The notes beneath the pieces were generated by a model. That model did no database searches. It worked only from the letters and a program-made list of their open reading frames with translations, and was not told the origin of the DNA. From assembly GCA_964411655.1 (NCBI GenBank), contig CAYPMS010000008.1:1-64000 (forward strand): 64,000 nucleotides of DNA, in the 5' to 3' direction. A program made the position numbers and the translations under genes. Source of the DNA: JAAYPC01 sp964411655 (GTDB lineage Bacteria > Fibrobacterota > Chitinivibrionia > Chitinivibrionales > Chitinispirillaceae). Every line of letters begins with the position of its first letter. Within the stretch, counting starts at the first letter, position 1. Shown here one piece after another: positions 17,424-26,774 of the stretch.

Positions 17424-19868
17424 TTAAATGAATAGATTGTAATTGGACTGATCCGCTTTCTCCAGATAATTTGCCACTCCCCCTATCTCTACTCCATCAA
17501 TAAGCTCCTCTTTTTTAATTCCCATGATATCCATGGACATAGAACAGGCCACAAATTTTATGCCGTTTTTCCTTGCCTCATCAATAAGCCTGGATAATGA
17601 GTATACGTTTTTGTGTTTCATAACCTGCTGTATCATAAAGGTACCCATTCCCGCCATATGCATTTTAGACAGTTTAACTTTTGAAGCACCTCTGGGCATC
17701 ATCAACCCAAACATTTTCTCAACTATATTCTTTTTTACCGAAATTTTTTCATTCTTACGCAACAGGTTCAATCCCCAGAATGTAAAGAACATGGTGACTT
17801 GAGCCCCCATCGCAGCAGCCCCGTTGGCAATAATAAAAGCAGCCATCATTTTATCGAAATCATTGGAAAACACCACTATCGTTTTACTGTTTTTTTTCGC
17901 TTCCTCAATTCTATAATCACCCAAAGAACTGCCCTTTTTCACAAGCGCAGTATATACTCCATCACTGTTTGACAAGCTCAGGAGAGAATTTCCGGTTCTG
18001 CTGCACCATGAAGGGATGTCAGTCACAAAACCCTGCTCAGTAGCCTTTATCTGTACAGTCTCTCCTTCCTGAATTTTATCCATTGTCTCTTTGAGTTTCA
18101 TGATTGGCCCCGGACACTGCAATCCACATGCGTCTATTAGCACTGTAGCACCAATTTTGTTGCGGTTTGAATCCGGTGAAGAACATAAAGACTTGTTAAC
18201 CGGTCCAAAGCATTTAGTATCCGGCTCACTATCACTAAATGTGGAGTATGTTTTATATCCGCCGGAAAGATTGTAAGCTTCAAAACCATTCTGGGTCAGA
18301 ATACGTGCTGCAATGTACCCCCGCAGTCCGATTTGACAATAAACCAGTACAGGTTTTCCCTTATCCAATTCATCAAGTCTATCCCTGAGTTGCTCCAGAG
18401 GAATGACTAAGGAACCGCTTATAGAACCCTGTTCATGCTCAATTTCCGAGCGAACATCAAGCAGCGTACAGTTTTTTCGCATCCGCTCAATATCCTCAGG
18501 ATAAACAACCTTTGATGTGTTATTCAGAATGTTTTCAGCAACAAATCCTGCGATATTAACAGCATCCCTGGCATTGCCATAAGGTGGTGCATATGAGAGT
18601 TCAAGTTCTGCGAGATCGTGAACGGTTAATCCATGTCTTATTGCAGTAGCAAATATGTCGATTCTCTTGTCTACTCCCAGTTTCCCGATTACCTGCGCAC
18701 CAAGAAGTCTTCCGTTATCAGGAGCAAATAATATCTTTATAGACATGGGATAGGAACCAGGGTAATATCCGGCATGACTTGAAGAATGGGTGTAAGATTT
18801 AAGGTAAGCTATTCCCAGTTTTTTTGCCGTTTTCTCATTTATTCCACTGACCGCGGCAGTGAGATCAAAAACTTTGCAGATAGCAGTACCCTGAGTATTT
18901 CTGTAAACCGTTTCCTTACCACTTATATTATCAGCAACGATTCTGCCCTGACGATTTGCAGGACCTGCAAGTGGAATATGTACTTTCTGACCGGAGACTA
19001 GATCAGTAACCTCAACCGCATCACCCACCGCATAGATATCCTTAATATTTGTTCTCATATGCTTATCCACGATTATGGCACCCCGTTCATTAACCTCTAT
19101 TCCAGCTTTCTTTACAAAACTGGTATCAGGCCTCACTCCGATCGCCAGAATCGCCATATCCACATTTAAAATTTCGCCGTTATTAAGTGTAATGTCCAGA
19201 GTTCCATCTTCTTTGTCTGCAAAAGCACGTGCTCCATTTTCAAGCAATAAGCGGATACCATTAATCTTAAGATGTTGATGAAGAATCTGAGCCATTTCCC
19301 GATCTGCAGGGGCAAAAACCTGATCCATCAGTTCGATTTGAACGACCTCCAAACCACGGTGTCTAAGATTCTCAGTCATCTCCAGTCCGATAAACCCCCC
19401 CCCGATAACGGCTGCTCTTCGGATTTTACCACTGTCAACTTTTTCTTTGATTAGATCCATATCTGGTAAGGTGCGTAAAGTATGAACATGCCTGCTGTTG
19501 ATCCCTGCCACGGGTGGCCACACTGGTTCTGCACCTGGAGATAGTACCAGATAATCGTATGATTCTTCATAAATTGTCCTATCAGATTTTACAGTGACTG
19601 TTTTTTTAACCGTATTTATTGCAGTCACTTCGGATTTAATCCTGACATCCACCCTGAAACGCGCACTAAACTGTTCTGGTTTGGAAATCAACAGATCATC
19701 CCTGTTTTTAATAGTTTCTCCGATATGGTAAGGAAGACCGCAATTGGCAAAAGAGATGTACTCCCCTTTTTCGAACATGATTATCTGTGCAGTCTCATCA
19801 AGCCTTCGCATACGTGCAGCGAAACTGGCTCCTCCTGCGACTCCGCCTATGACCAAAATCTTTTTCAT
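17424..19868 (-). CDS. CoA-disulfide-reductase-like flavoprotein with rhodanese, TusA and DsrE domains
   Basis: An 814-residue four-domain protein. Residues 1-450: FAD/NAD(P)-binding pyridine nucleotide-disulfide oxidoreductase (VIGGVAGGASFAARMRR; redox Cys43 in SFANCGLPYHIG, as in CoA disulfide reductase; AIGVRPDTSF; DIYAVGDAVEV). About 460-550: rhodanese with active-site loop CQIGLRG. About 575-645: TusA/SirA (DACGLQCPGPIMKLKE). About 655-814: DsrE/DsrF-like (GAAAMGAQVTMFFTFWGL, then VACSMSMDIMGI). Together they suggest handling of polysulfide or CoA-persulfide and relay of sulfane sulfur. It is cytoplasmic. Thioredoxin lies upstream on the same strand but a terminator intervenes, so it probably has its own promoter in the 140-base gap. 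Confidence 0.92.
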   Translation of the reverse strand: MKKILVIGGVAGGASFAARMRRLDETAQIIMFEKGEYISFANCGLPYHIGETIKNRDDLLISKPEQFSARFRVDVRIKSEVTAINTVKKTVTVKSDRTIYEESYDYLVLSPGAEPVWPPVAGINSRHVHTLRTLPDMDLIKEKVDSGKIRRAAVIGGGFIGLEMTENLRHRGLEVVQIELMDQVFAPADREMAQILHQHLKINGIRLLLENGARAFADKEDGTLDITLNNGEILNVDMAILAIGVRPDTSFVKKAGIEVNERGAIIVDKHMRTNIKDIYAVGDAVEVTDLVSGQKVHIPLAGPANRQGRIVADNISGKETVYRNTQGTAICKVFDLTAAVSGINEKTAKKLGIAYLKSYTHSSSHAGYYPGSYPMSIKILFAPDNGRLLGAQVIGKLGVDKRIDIFATAIRHGLTVHDLAELELSYAPPYGNARDAVNIAGFVAENILNNTSKVVYPEDIERMRKNCTLLDVRSEIEHEQGSISGSLVIPLEQLRDRLDELDKGKPVLVYCQIGLRGYIAARILTQNGFEAYNLSGGYKTYSTFSDSEPDTKCFGPVNKSLCSSPDSNRNKIGATVLIDACGLQCPGPIMKLKETMDKIQEGETVQIKATEQGFVTDIPSWCSRTGNSLLSLSNSDGVYTALVKKGSSLGDYRIEEAKKNSKTIVVFSNDFDKMMAAFIIANGAAAMGAQVTMFFTFWGLNLLRKNEKISVKKNIVEKMFGLMMPRGASKVKLSKMHMAGMGTFMIQQVMKHKNVYSLSRLIDEARKNGIKFVACSMSMDIMGIKKEELIDGVEIGGVANYLEKADQSNYNLFI

Positions 19869-19893
19869 CTGTTACCCCATCAGACTAAACCTT

Positions 19894-19932
19894 AAAAAAA
19901 AGGGTGGAGAAAAGCAGTCCGTTTTTCCACCC
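19894..19932 (-). terminator. Terminator of trxA
   Basis: On the minus strand GGGTGGAAAAA pairs with a near-perfect partner (one bulged base) to form an eleven-pair stem followed by eight T. It lies between trxA and the flavoprotein gene. Confidence 0.8.
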
Positions 19933-20007
19933 GATGCGCTTAACAAATTAAAACCACTTAATGCGCAAGATAAGATGCCCTCTCCACACCTCATCAAGGC
20001 CAAAAAA

Positions 20008-20319
20008 TCAACCTTCCAGTGCATTCAAATAAACCTGCTCCGGCTGTACCCCCACAAATTCCCTTTCCACCTGCCCTTTACGAAATATTAACACTGTAGG
20101 AATACCGGTAATACCATACCGGCTTGATATCACCGGATTTTCATCGACATTTAGAGTAAACACATTAACTTTTCCAGCCATCTTTTCACCTATTCTGTCT
20201 ATAATCGGCCCCACCATCCGACACGGTCCACACCAGGGAGCCCAGAAATCCACCAGAACAGGCAGATCAGAGTCAATAACGTCCTTTTTAAAAGTAGCAT
20301 CCGATGTTGCTGCTGCCAT
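20008..20319 (-). CDS. trxA: Thioredoxin
   Basis: A 103-residue thioredoxin with the WCGPC active site (Cys30, Cys33) and the cis-proline loop GITGIPTVLIF. It is a general dithiol reductant for reductases and for oxidised protein thiols. It is a full-length single domain with a perfect AAAGGAGG ribosome site before ATG 20319. A sigma-54-type promoter lies about 50 bases upstream, facing the divergently transcribed sigma-54 activator gene. The neighbouring sulfur flavoprotein suggests a shared role in thiol balance. Confidence 0.97.
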   Translation of the reverse strand: MAAATSDATFKKDVIDSDLPVLVDFWAPWCGPCRMVGPIIDRIGEKMAGKVNVFTLNVDENPVISSRYGITGIPTVLIFRKGQVEREFVGVQPEQVYLNALEG

Positions 20320-20366
20320 AAAAGCCTCCTTTATATTGCATAAGTTTCTTTTCCATCAGCATGTTA

Positions 20367-20383
20367 TGCAATAGCTATACCAA
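20367..20383 (-). promoter_or_regulatory. Sigma-54-type promoter for trxA
   Basis: On the minus strand TTGGTATAGCTATTGCA fits the -24/-12 pattern: GG and GC ten bases apart, TTGCA at -12. The predicted start is near 20356, 37 bases before the trxA ATG. Confidence 0.55.
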
Positions 20384-20434
20384 TTTGAATCAGCCTAACC
20401 GGCTCTTTTTTGAAGAATTTGTATATCGATATTC

Positions 20435-20451
20435 TTGGATAGTATATTGCA
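20435..20451 (+). promoter_or_regulatory. Sigma-54-type promoter for the activator gene
   Basis: TTGGATAGTATATTGCA has GG at 20437-20438 and GC at 20449-20450, ten bases apart, with TTGCA at -12. Transcription would begin near 20462, about 33 bases before ATG 20495. It suggests that the activator controls its own gene. Confidence 0.5.
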
Positions 20452-20452
20452 T

Positions 20453-20480
20453 TGCAACAGTGCAACATCTCTATTGCAAC
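20453..20480 (+). repeat. Three TGCAAC direct repeats at the activator start site
   Basis: TGCAAC occurs at 20453, 20461 and 20475, the first and last as TTGCAAC. The cluster overlaps the predicted transcription start and could be an operator for autoregulation. Spacing is 8 and 14 bases. Confidence 0.35.
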
Positions 20481-20494
20481 GGGAGGAAGAAAAA

Positions 20495-21883
20495 ATGCAA
20501 TGCCTCAGCGATAATCAGTTTTCCGCACAATGTCTGGAATTGATTCTCCAAACCCTTGCAGAAGGCCTTTTTCTTACTGATGAGCAAGGAACTATCCGTT
20601 ACTGCAATAAAGCTCTGGAAAAAATGACCGGAAAGAGCTCAGAAGAGATTTTGGGGCAAAAGTGCTGTTCGTTAATGAAAGAGATCTGCAATCCTCCACC
20701 TGAGTGTAACCTTTTTTCAAAAGGAGAAATCATTAACACCGAATGCTCGCTTCTTCACCGGTCAGGCAAAAGTATACCTGTATTAAAAAATGCCCGGGTA
20801 CTGAAAGATAATGAAGGGAAAATCCTGGGAGCAGTAGAGACCATTACCGATATTTCAGTTCTGAAAAAAACAGAACAGAAACTTCACCAATTGGAACAGC
20901 ACAACACACAAAAGAAGCAATTCGGCAAAATTGTAGGAAAGAGCCAAAAGATTCAGGATCTTTTTGGGCTTATCGAACTTGCAGCTTCCTCAAATGCGAC
21001 CGTACTGATTACAGGAGAGACCGGGACCGGAAAAGAACTGGCAGCTTTAGCGACTCATGAGAACAGTCCCCGCAATAAAGGTCCATTCATAAAGCTAAAC
21101 TGTTCGGCACTTCCTGAAACGCTTCTGGAAAGTGAACTTTTTGGACACGCCAGAGGATCATTCACAGGAGCAGTCAGGGACAAGGCAGGACGATTTGAAA
21201 TGGCTGATGGAGGAACTCTTTTTCTGGATGAAATCGGGGAACTCTCGCCTCTGATTCAAGTAAAGCTATTACGTTTTTTACAGGAAAAGGAGTTTGAAAG
21301 AGTTGGTGAAAATATTACCCGCAAAGCAGATGTAAGGATAATTGCAGCTACCCACCGCGATCTTCGCAAACTGGTTGCCGAAGGAACCTTCAGAGAGGAT
21401 CTGTATTATCGTCTCAAAGTGTTTCCAATCCATATTCCGCCATTACGTGACCGTAAAGAAGATATAGGTCCGCTGATAGAGCATTTCATAAACAAATTCA
21501 ACCTTGAAACAGGTAAATCGATCCAGGGGCTTACTCATGAAGCAGCAATAACCATGATGGATTACTGCTGGCCGGGAAATATCAGAGAACTGGAAAATGC
21601 TATCGAACACGCATTTGTCACCTGTCAGGGTTCCCGGATAGACATTTTCGATCTGCCCCTGGAGATTCGTAAAGTGGAGCTCCGCAAAAGCATCTGCATA
21701 CCGGGACATCAGGACGTGAAGTCCATACCAGACTATTATTATCAGAAAAGGCCTCCCCTTACCGATGAGATATTTATGGCTGTGCTTAAAGAAAGCAATG
21801 GGAACCAGTCTGAAGCAGCACGTCGGCTGGGTATTGATCGAACCACGGTTTGGAGAAAAATGAAAAAACTAAAAATGATTTAG
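20495..21883 (+). CDS. Sigma-54-dependent transcriptional activator with PAS sensor
   Basis: About 462 residues: a PAS domain (10-125), AAA+ domain (about 145-375) and a Fis-type helix-turn-helix (NQSEAARRLGIDRTTVWRKM). The PAS has a cysteine cluster (GQKCCSLMKEICNPPPECNL), suggesting redox, metal or thiol sensing. The AAA+ part has Walker A GETGTGKE and Walker B GGTLFLDEIG. The sigma-54 contact loop reads GSFTGA instead of the canonical GAFTGA. ATG 20495 has GGGAGGA upstream; a frame starting at 20435 would begin inside the predicted promoter. Five sigma-54-like promoters in the window, including its own and that of trxA, are plausible targets. Its 3' end overlaps the convergent yhcC-like gene by four bases. 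Confidence 0.92.
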   Translation: MQCLSDNQFSAQCLELILQTLAEGLFLTDEQGTIRYCNKALEKMTGKSSEEILGQKCCSLMKEICNPPPECNLFSKGEIINTECSLLHRSGKSIPVLKNARVLKDNEGKILGAVETITDISVLKKTEQKLHQLEQHNTQKKQFGKIVGKSQKIQDLFGLIELAASSNATVLITGETGTGKELAALATHENSPRNKGPFIKLNCSALPETLLESELFGHARGSFTGAVRDKAGRFEMADGGTLFLDEIGELSPLIQVKLLRFLQEKEFERVGENITRKADVRIIAATHRDLRKLVAEGTFREDLYYRLKVFPIHIPPLRDRKEDIGPLIEHFINKFNLETGKSIQGLTHEAAITMMDYCWPGNIRELENAIEHAFVTCQGSRIDIFDLPLEIRKVELRKSICIPGHQDVKSIPDYYYQKRPPLTDEIFMAVLKESNGNQSEAARRLGIDRTTVWRKMKKLKMI

Positions 21884-22809
21884 CTTATTTTGTTCAATAG
21901 CCCGTTTTGTTGCCTGTAATAAGAGCCCTGAACCATTGCTGTTTTTTTCAAGTATTCATGCAGATAATTTATTGATCGGTTTTTCTCTGCACTCCAGGAT
22001 GGAGCTATAAGCCCGAATTCAGGCTTTGAATCTGCCATTATACGATGAATGTACTGATCAGGCCGTAAACGACAAAGAAAGTCTCCCAGTAAACCCGCAT
22101 ACTCTTCTATGGAAAGTGGTGTATATGTCTTATTCTCATACCACTGGTGAATTCTGGTATTTTCAACTACCATCAACTGATGAATTTTAATACCGGAGAC
22201 CGGTAACATAGAGAGTCTCCGGGCAGTTTCAGCCATCATTTCAGCAGTTTCTCCAGGCAACCCCAGCATGACGTGCACAACAATTTCAATTCCGTAATTT
22301 GCCAGCCTTTCAACTGTGCTGACAAATTCGGCAAATGTATGATGACGGTTAATCAATGTCAAGGTACAGTCATGAGAGCTCTGAAGCCCAAGCTCAATGC
22401 TCATAAAAGTACGGGCAGACAATTCCTTAAGATACCCATATATTTCATCTGTAAAACAGTCCGGACGTGTGCCAAGAGCAAGTCCTATGACTTTGGGTGT
22501 TTCCAGCAGGGGTTCATAAACAGATCTGAGGAAACTGACTGTTCCGTAGGTATTGGAATAAGGTTGAAGATAAGGGATAAAAAGGTCAAATCCAGGTGCT
22601 CTGTTTATAGCGGATTTTAACTGTTCGACTGGAGAACAAATGTTTCTAACGGCAGGACTGAATGAAAGGTTATCACAGAAATAGCACCCGGTTTCGCTTT
22701 TGGTGCCATCTCTGTTTGGACAATTGAACCCACCATTTATCGGGATTTTCAGTACCGGCTTCCCGAATCTTTTCTTGAGATAATTCCGATATGAGTTATA
22801 GTTTAACAA
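21880..22809 (-). CDS. Radical SAM protein, TIGR01212/YhcC family
   Basis: A 309-residue radical SAM enzyme. Near residue 29 it has the family-specific cluster motif CPNRDGTKSETGCYFC with three cysteines for a 4Fe-4S cluster. Elp3-like features follow (IGLALGTRPDCF, MSIELGLQSSHDCTL, VHVMLGLPGE). The function of the family is not established; tRNA or cofactor modification is often suggested. The only usable start is TTG 22809, six bases after the upstream TPR gene, so translation is probably coupled to it. Confidence 0.88.
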   Translation of the reverse strand: MLNYNSYRNYLKKRFGKPVLKIPINGGFNCPNRDGTKSETGCYFCDNLSFSPAVRNICSPVEQLKSAINRAPGFDLFIPYLQPYSNTYGTVSFLRSVYEPLLETPKVIGLALGTRPDCFTDEIYGYLKELSARTFMSIELGLQSSHDCTLTLINRHHTFAEFVSTVERLANYGIEIVVHVMLGLPGETAEMMAETARRLSMLPVSGIKIHQLMVVENTRIHQWYENKTYTPLSIEEYAGLLGDFLCRLRPDQYIHRIMADSKPEFGLIAPSWSAEKNRSINYLHEYLKKTAMVQGSYYRQQNGLLNKIS

Positions 22810-22815
22810 AAGAAA

Positions 22816-23871
22816 TTACTTTTTAGCCCTCTTCTTTGCTTCATCCTTCAGATCAAGAGGCTTAACTTCCTTTTCATCATTAAGGTCATTCAGATCATCC
22901 ATAATATTGACAGGTGCGGCATCTATCCGCTGCCGGGAACCTTCATCTTCATTACGAAGTTCTTTTTTCAACTCATCTATCTGATTTTTGGTGGTCAATT
23001 TCATTGCCGGTCCATTAGATTCTGTTCCTGGTTTTGCACCATATTGCAGCCGATCGATACGGTCCTGAATCTTTTCTTTACGCAGGGCATCTGAGCAGTA
23101 TGCCATGCATTTTTTCCAAATTTCCAGAGCCTCCTCTTTATTGCCTTTTTCTTCCAGGGCCAGAGCCAGATTATCGTAGAGTTCATCATTTTCAGGTTCA
23201 ACCGATATTGCAAGTTTGTATTCAGCTATACCTTTATCAATATCCTTGTCTCTTTTCCAGTAAATATTACCCAATTCCCAATGAGCGCTTCCATTTTTGG
23301 GATTTGCGACATTTACCTGCTTAAGATATTTTTTGGCTTCTTCATAATTGCCTGTCGCAATAAGACATTTGGAAAGATTAACCAGAGCGTCTTCATGCAC
23401 ACCTTCGATGGAGATAACCTGCTTGTACTGGGCGATCGCTTCTTTATAATGGTTGGCATTAGCGTAGGAAGTTGCCAGATTCATACGTGCGGTAATGTTT
23501 TGAGGATCCAGCTGTACTGCCTGATAAAGAGCATTAATCGCATCCTGGGTTCGTCCCAACTGTTCATAAGCGATTGCCAGATTGCACCACAAAGCAGAAT
23601 TACGATTTTGAATTCGCATAGCTTTTTTAAATTCTTCAACTGCATTGGAGTATCTTCCCCACCCAAGATATGCGTACCCCAGGTTATATTGGGCTTCGAA
23701 ATTGTAAGGCTCTCTGCTTGTGACCTGCCTGAAAGCGGTCACCGCCTCACTGTAAGCGCCTCGCTCCAGTAATTGCTGTCCAGAAGCCATAATTTCCTCA
23801 ACAGATTGAGCTGATACCATAAAAATGGTGACCAGAACGACAAAGAGAATCTTTACCATCTGAATTTTCAT
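22816..23871 (-). CDS. Periplasmic TPR-repeat protein
   Basis: About 351 residues with a signal peptide (MKIQMVKILFVVLVTIFMVSA, cleavage near QSVEE), then six to seven TPRs up to about residue 265 (EAQYNLGYAYLGWGRYSNAV, NALYQAVQLDPQNITARMNL) and a highly charged, disordered C-terminus ending KKRAKK. It should act as an envelope scaffold. ATG 23871 is chosen over GTG 23877 because GGGGTG sits at a proper distance. It is transcribed with the radical SAM gene six bases downstream. Confidence 0.8.
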   Translation of the reverse strand: MKIQMVKILFVVLVTIFMVSAQSVEEIMASGQQLLERGAYSEAVTAFRQVTSREPYNFEAQYNLGYAYLGWGRYSNAVEEFKKAMRIQNRNSALWCNLAIAYEQLGRTQDAINALYQAVQLDPQNITARMNLATSYANANHYKEAIAQYKQVISIEGVHEDALVNLSKCLIATGNYEEAKKYLKQVNVANPKNGSAHWELGNIYWKRDKDIDKGIAEYKLAISVEPENDELYDNLALALEEKGNKEEALEIWKKCMAYCSDALRKEKIQDRIDRLQYGAKPGTESNGPAMKLTTKNQIDELKKELRNEDEGSRQRIDAAPVNIMDDLNDLNDEKEVKPLDLKDEAKKRAKK

Positions 23872-24184
23872 ATTCACCCCGCTTAATGCATTTTGGATGG
23901 ATCTGCTTTCTCAATAAGAGAAAATAACTATGAGTGAGAACTCTTTCAAGTCTTATTTCAAGAATTGTCTGATTTCTGCAGTTAATAAATGAAGAAAAAA
24001 TACAATCTGCAATATCGGTTTTTATCATCAATAACCTGAAATAGATCCCTGATTTCTTTTACAAGGAAAATAAGCTTCATAGCAGTTTGGTTTCAGCTGC
24101 TCCGAATATAAGTCCATGGCAGATACCAATCAGGGCAAATTGTATATTAAAAAGGATTAACGTAAAAAATGGAAGGATTGCTCA
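23872..24184. other. Divergent intergenic region, TPR gene and purB
   Basis: About 310 bases between two divergent genes. It must hold both promoters, but I see no convincing sigma-70 or sigma-54 pair, no hairpin and no small gene. GGAAGG at 24171-24176 is the purB ribosome site. Confidence 0.3.
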
Positions 24185-25630
24185 ATGTGTCAAGATTCCC
24201 TGAAAGAGTATCAGAACCCGCTGCTTGAACGTTATGCATCAGCTGACATGTCCTACATCTTCTCCCCAATAAATAAATTTTCCACTTGGAGGAAACTGTG
24301 GGTGGCTCTGGCTGAATGTGAAAAAGAGCTTGGACTTGCGATCTCTGATGAGCAGATCGAAGAGATGAAAGCTCACATATACGATATAGATTTTGACCTG
24401 GCTCGCACCTATGAAGCAAAAACCAGACATGATGTTATGGCTCATGTCTACACTTTCGGAACTTGCTGCCCCAAAGCAAAACCAATAATCCATCTGGGTG
24501 CCACAAGTGCATTCGTTGGTGATAATACCGATCTGATACAGATTCGTGATGGTCTGAAGCTGATTCTCAGCCGCATGTCTGGACTCATCAATAAACTCAA
24601 AGAGTTCGCAATCAAACATGCAGATCTGGCAACTCTTGGCTTTACCCATTTTCAGCCAGCCCAGCTGACTACCGTGGGAAAACGCACATGTCTGTGGCTG
24701 TACGATTTATTACTGGACTTTGAAGCGATTGAGCAGTTTCTCTCGATACTTCCTTTCCGTGGTGTCAAAGGTACTACCGGTACTCAAGCCAGTTTTCTTT
24801 CGCTTTTTGAAGGCGATCATGAGAAAGTAAAGAAGCTGGATATTATGGTATCTGAAAAAATGGGCTTTAAACGGGTAATTCCGGTTACTGGCCAGACCTA
24901 TACCCGCAAACTGGATTATCAGGCAGCCTCGCTTCTCTGCAACCTGGCTCAATCTCTTCACAAGATGGCTAATGACATCCGCCTCCTGCAGCATCTCAAA
25001 GAGATTGAGGAACCCTTTGAAAAAGGCCAGATCGGCTCATCCGCCATGGCCTATAAACGTAACCCCATGAGATCGGAGAGATTAACCTCATTATGCCGCT
25101 ATATTATCTCACTGAATCAATCTCCGGCCATGACTGCAGCAGAACAGTGGTTTGAACGTACTCTGGATGATTCTGCAAATAAAAGGCTTTCTATTCCTGA
25201 AATGTTTCTGGCTGCAGATGCATCGGTTTTGATCGCTGATAACATTTCCGATGGTATGGTTGTATATCCGAATGTAATTCAAAAACATATAAATGAAGAG
25301 CTTCCTTTTATGGCTACCGAATCCATAATAATGGCAGGTGTAAAAAAAGGTGGAGACCGTCAGGAGTTACACGAACATATCAGGATACACTCCATGGAAT
25401 CTGCCCGTCTGGTAAAAATGGAAGGAAAGCCCAATGATCTTCTGGACAGGATAGCTTCTGATCCGCTTTTCGGCCTGTCAAAAAGCGATCTGCAAAACCT
25501 GCTTAATGTTTCAGATTTTGTGGGGAGAGCCCCTTTTCAGGTCAAAGAATTTATTGCCGAATATATCGATCCATTGCTGGAACGCGCTGCTGCATTTGGT
25601 AAAGCCGGCAATTATGAGCTGACAGTATAG
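24185..25630 (+). CDS. purB: Adenylosuccinate lyase
   Basis: A 481-residue member of the fumarase/aspartase superfamily that cleaves SAICAR and adenylosuccinate with release of fumarate, in purine synthesis. Seen: MSYIFSPINKFSTWRKLWVA at the start, HLGATSAFVGDNTD (substrate loop), THFQPAQLTTVGKR with the general-acid histidine region, and the superfamily signature GSSAMAYKRNPMRSER (about residue 283-298). Length and sequence are closest to the long PurB type that lacks frequent indels. The PHP gene follows after ten bases and is likely co-transcribed. Confidence 0.95.
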   Translation: MCQDSLKEYQNPLLERYASADMSYIFSPINKFSTWRKLWVALAECEKELGLAISDEQIEEMKAHIYDIDFDLARTYEAKTRHDVMAHVYTFGTCCPKAKPIIHLGATSAFVGDNTDLIQIRDGLKLILSRMSGLINKLKEFAIKHADLATLGFTHFQPAQLTTVGKRTCLWLYDLLLDFEAIEQFLSILPFRGVKGTTGTQASFLSLFEGDHEKVKKLDIMVSEKMGFKRVIPVTGQTYTRKLDYQAASLLCNLAQSLHKMANDIRLLQHLKEIEEPFEKGQIGSSAMAYKRNPMRSERLTSLCRYIISLNQSPAMTAAEQWFERTLDDSANKRLSIPEMFLAADASVLIADNISDGMVVYPNVIQKHINEELPFMATESIIMAGVKKGGDRQELHEHIRIHSMESARLVKMEGKPNDLLDRIASDPLFGLSKSDLQNLLNVSDFVGRAPFQVKEFIAEYIDPLLERAAAFGKAGNYELTV

Positions 25631-25640
25631 GGATCAGGGG

Positions 25641-26474
25641 ATGCTGGCAGATTATCATGTGCATACCCCTTATTGTGGTCATGCTCACGGCAAAATAATT
25701 CAGTATGTGCATTCAGCCATCTACTCAGGTTTACACGAAATCGGATTTTCTGATCATCTGGGTAGATATTATCTGAGTAAAAGTCAGAGATGCCGGTATT
25801 GGGACTGGGGGATGGATGAAAAAAATATCGGTCGTTACTATTCAGAGATCTCTGATTTACAGGAAATTTTCAGTAAAGAAATCTCTATAAAAATCGGCCT
25901 CGAAGTCGACTATATCGAAGGTGCAGAGGAACTGCTTCAGCCTTTTATTGATAACTTCAAATTCGATTTTATTCTCTGTTCAATTCATTGTATGCCCAAA
26001 TTCAACTGGGAACACATCTCTTCTTTTTCCAAACGCACTGAGACACTTCCTTTGTATAAAGAGTATTTCAGACTCGCCCGTTCTGCACTGCAATCACCCT
26101 TCTGTGATTCTCTGGCGCATCTGGATTTTATCTGGCGGCATGTGGCATATCCACTTAGTGCTCATGACAACATCCTTCAGGAAATCGCGGAGACTGTATT
26201 TACAGCAGCGCAACTCAACCGCTGTATCGAGATCAATGCAAATGGCTATATCTGGTCAAGAGCACGCAGCTCTGCTGAACCCTTTGACCCTTTCATGTTC
26301 CTCATTGATCAGATCCAGCTTTACAATGTTCCGGTGACCATGGGCTCGGATGCACATGATCCTATGATGGTTGGTAAAGCATTTGAAGATCTTGTTGCTC
26401 TTTTAAAGAGCAAAAATATCAATACTGTTCAGCTCTTTTCCGATAGAGTACCACATTCTGCTGAAATAGGTTAG
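25641..26474 (+). CDS. PHP-domain phosphatase, histidinol-phosphatase-like
   Basis: A 277-residue PHP metal-dependent hydrolase. Metal ligands are visible: DYHVHTPYCGH (residues 4-14), GFSDHLG, GLEVDYIEG, CSIHCM, DSLAHLDF and the C-terminal GSDAHDP. The layout fits HisK-type histidinol-phosphate phosphatase, which makes L-histidinol, but generic phosphoesterases of this fold exist and no his genes are nearby. AGGGG just before ATG supports the start. Confidence 0.85.
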   Translation: MLADYHVHTPYCGHAHGKIIQYVHSAIYSGLHEIGFSDHLGRYYLSKSQRCRYWDWGMDEKNIGRYYSEISDLQEIFSKEISIKIGLEVDYIEGAEELLQPFIDNFKFDFILCSIHCMPKFNWEHISSFSKRTETLPLYKEYFRLARSALQSPFCDSLAHLDFIWRHVAYPLSAHDNILQEIAETVFTAAQLNRCIEINANGYIWSRARSSAEPFDPFMFLIDQIQLYNVPVTMGSDAHDPMMVGKAFEDLVALLKSKNINTVQLFSDRVPHSAEIG

Positions 26475-26774
26475 GTTAAGACATCTTTGCTATAGTGCGC
26501 AGAATAAATGACTTCTGATAATATTCTGATCCATTACCAGAAATTCAGAATAACACGAGAAAAGCGATACCTGCAAATCGAGCGGTTATAAAATGATGGC
26601 TGGCTGAATCGAGCGTTTCAGCATTAAAGGGCAATAACGGGAAAGCTGGATTTATCAGATTGAAAATAACAGAACACAGACAAAAAAAATTCGGAGTCGA
26701 TATTTTTGATTACAATGGCAATGTCGTTCTGAAGAAAGATAAATGGGGCCTTATGACGAGCCGGCTGTTAACCG
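26475..26774. other. Gene-free region between PHP and nrdG genes
   Basis: A 300-base stretch between convergent genes. I see no T-run hairpin, RNA gene or plausible small protein. It may be remnant coding sequence: short open stretches in both strands are not conserved-looking. Confidence 0.3.

Noticed and set aside
23281..23772. A 163-codon plus-strand frame
   Set aside because: It is antisense to the TPR gene; the minus-strand repeats are clearly real.
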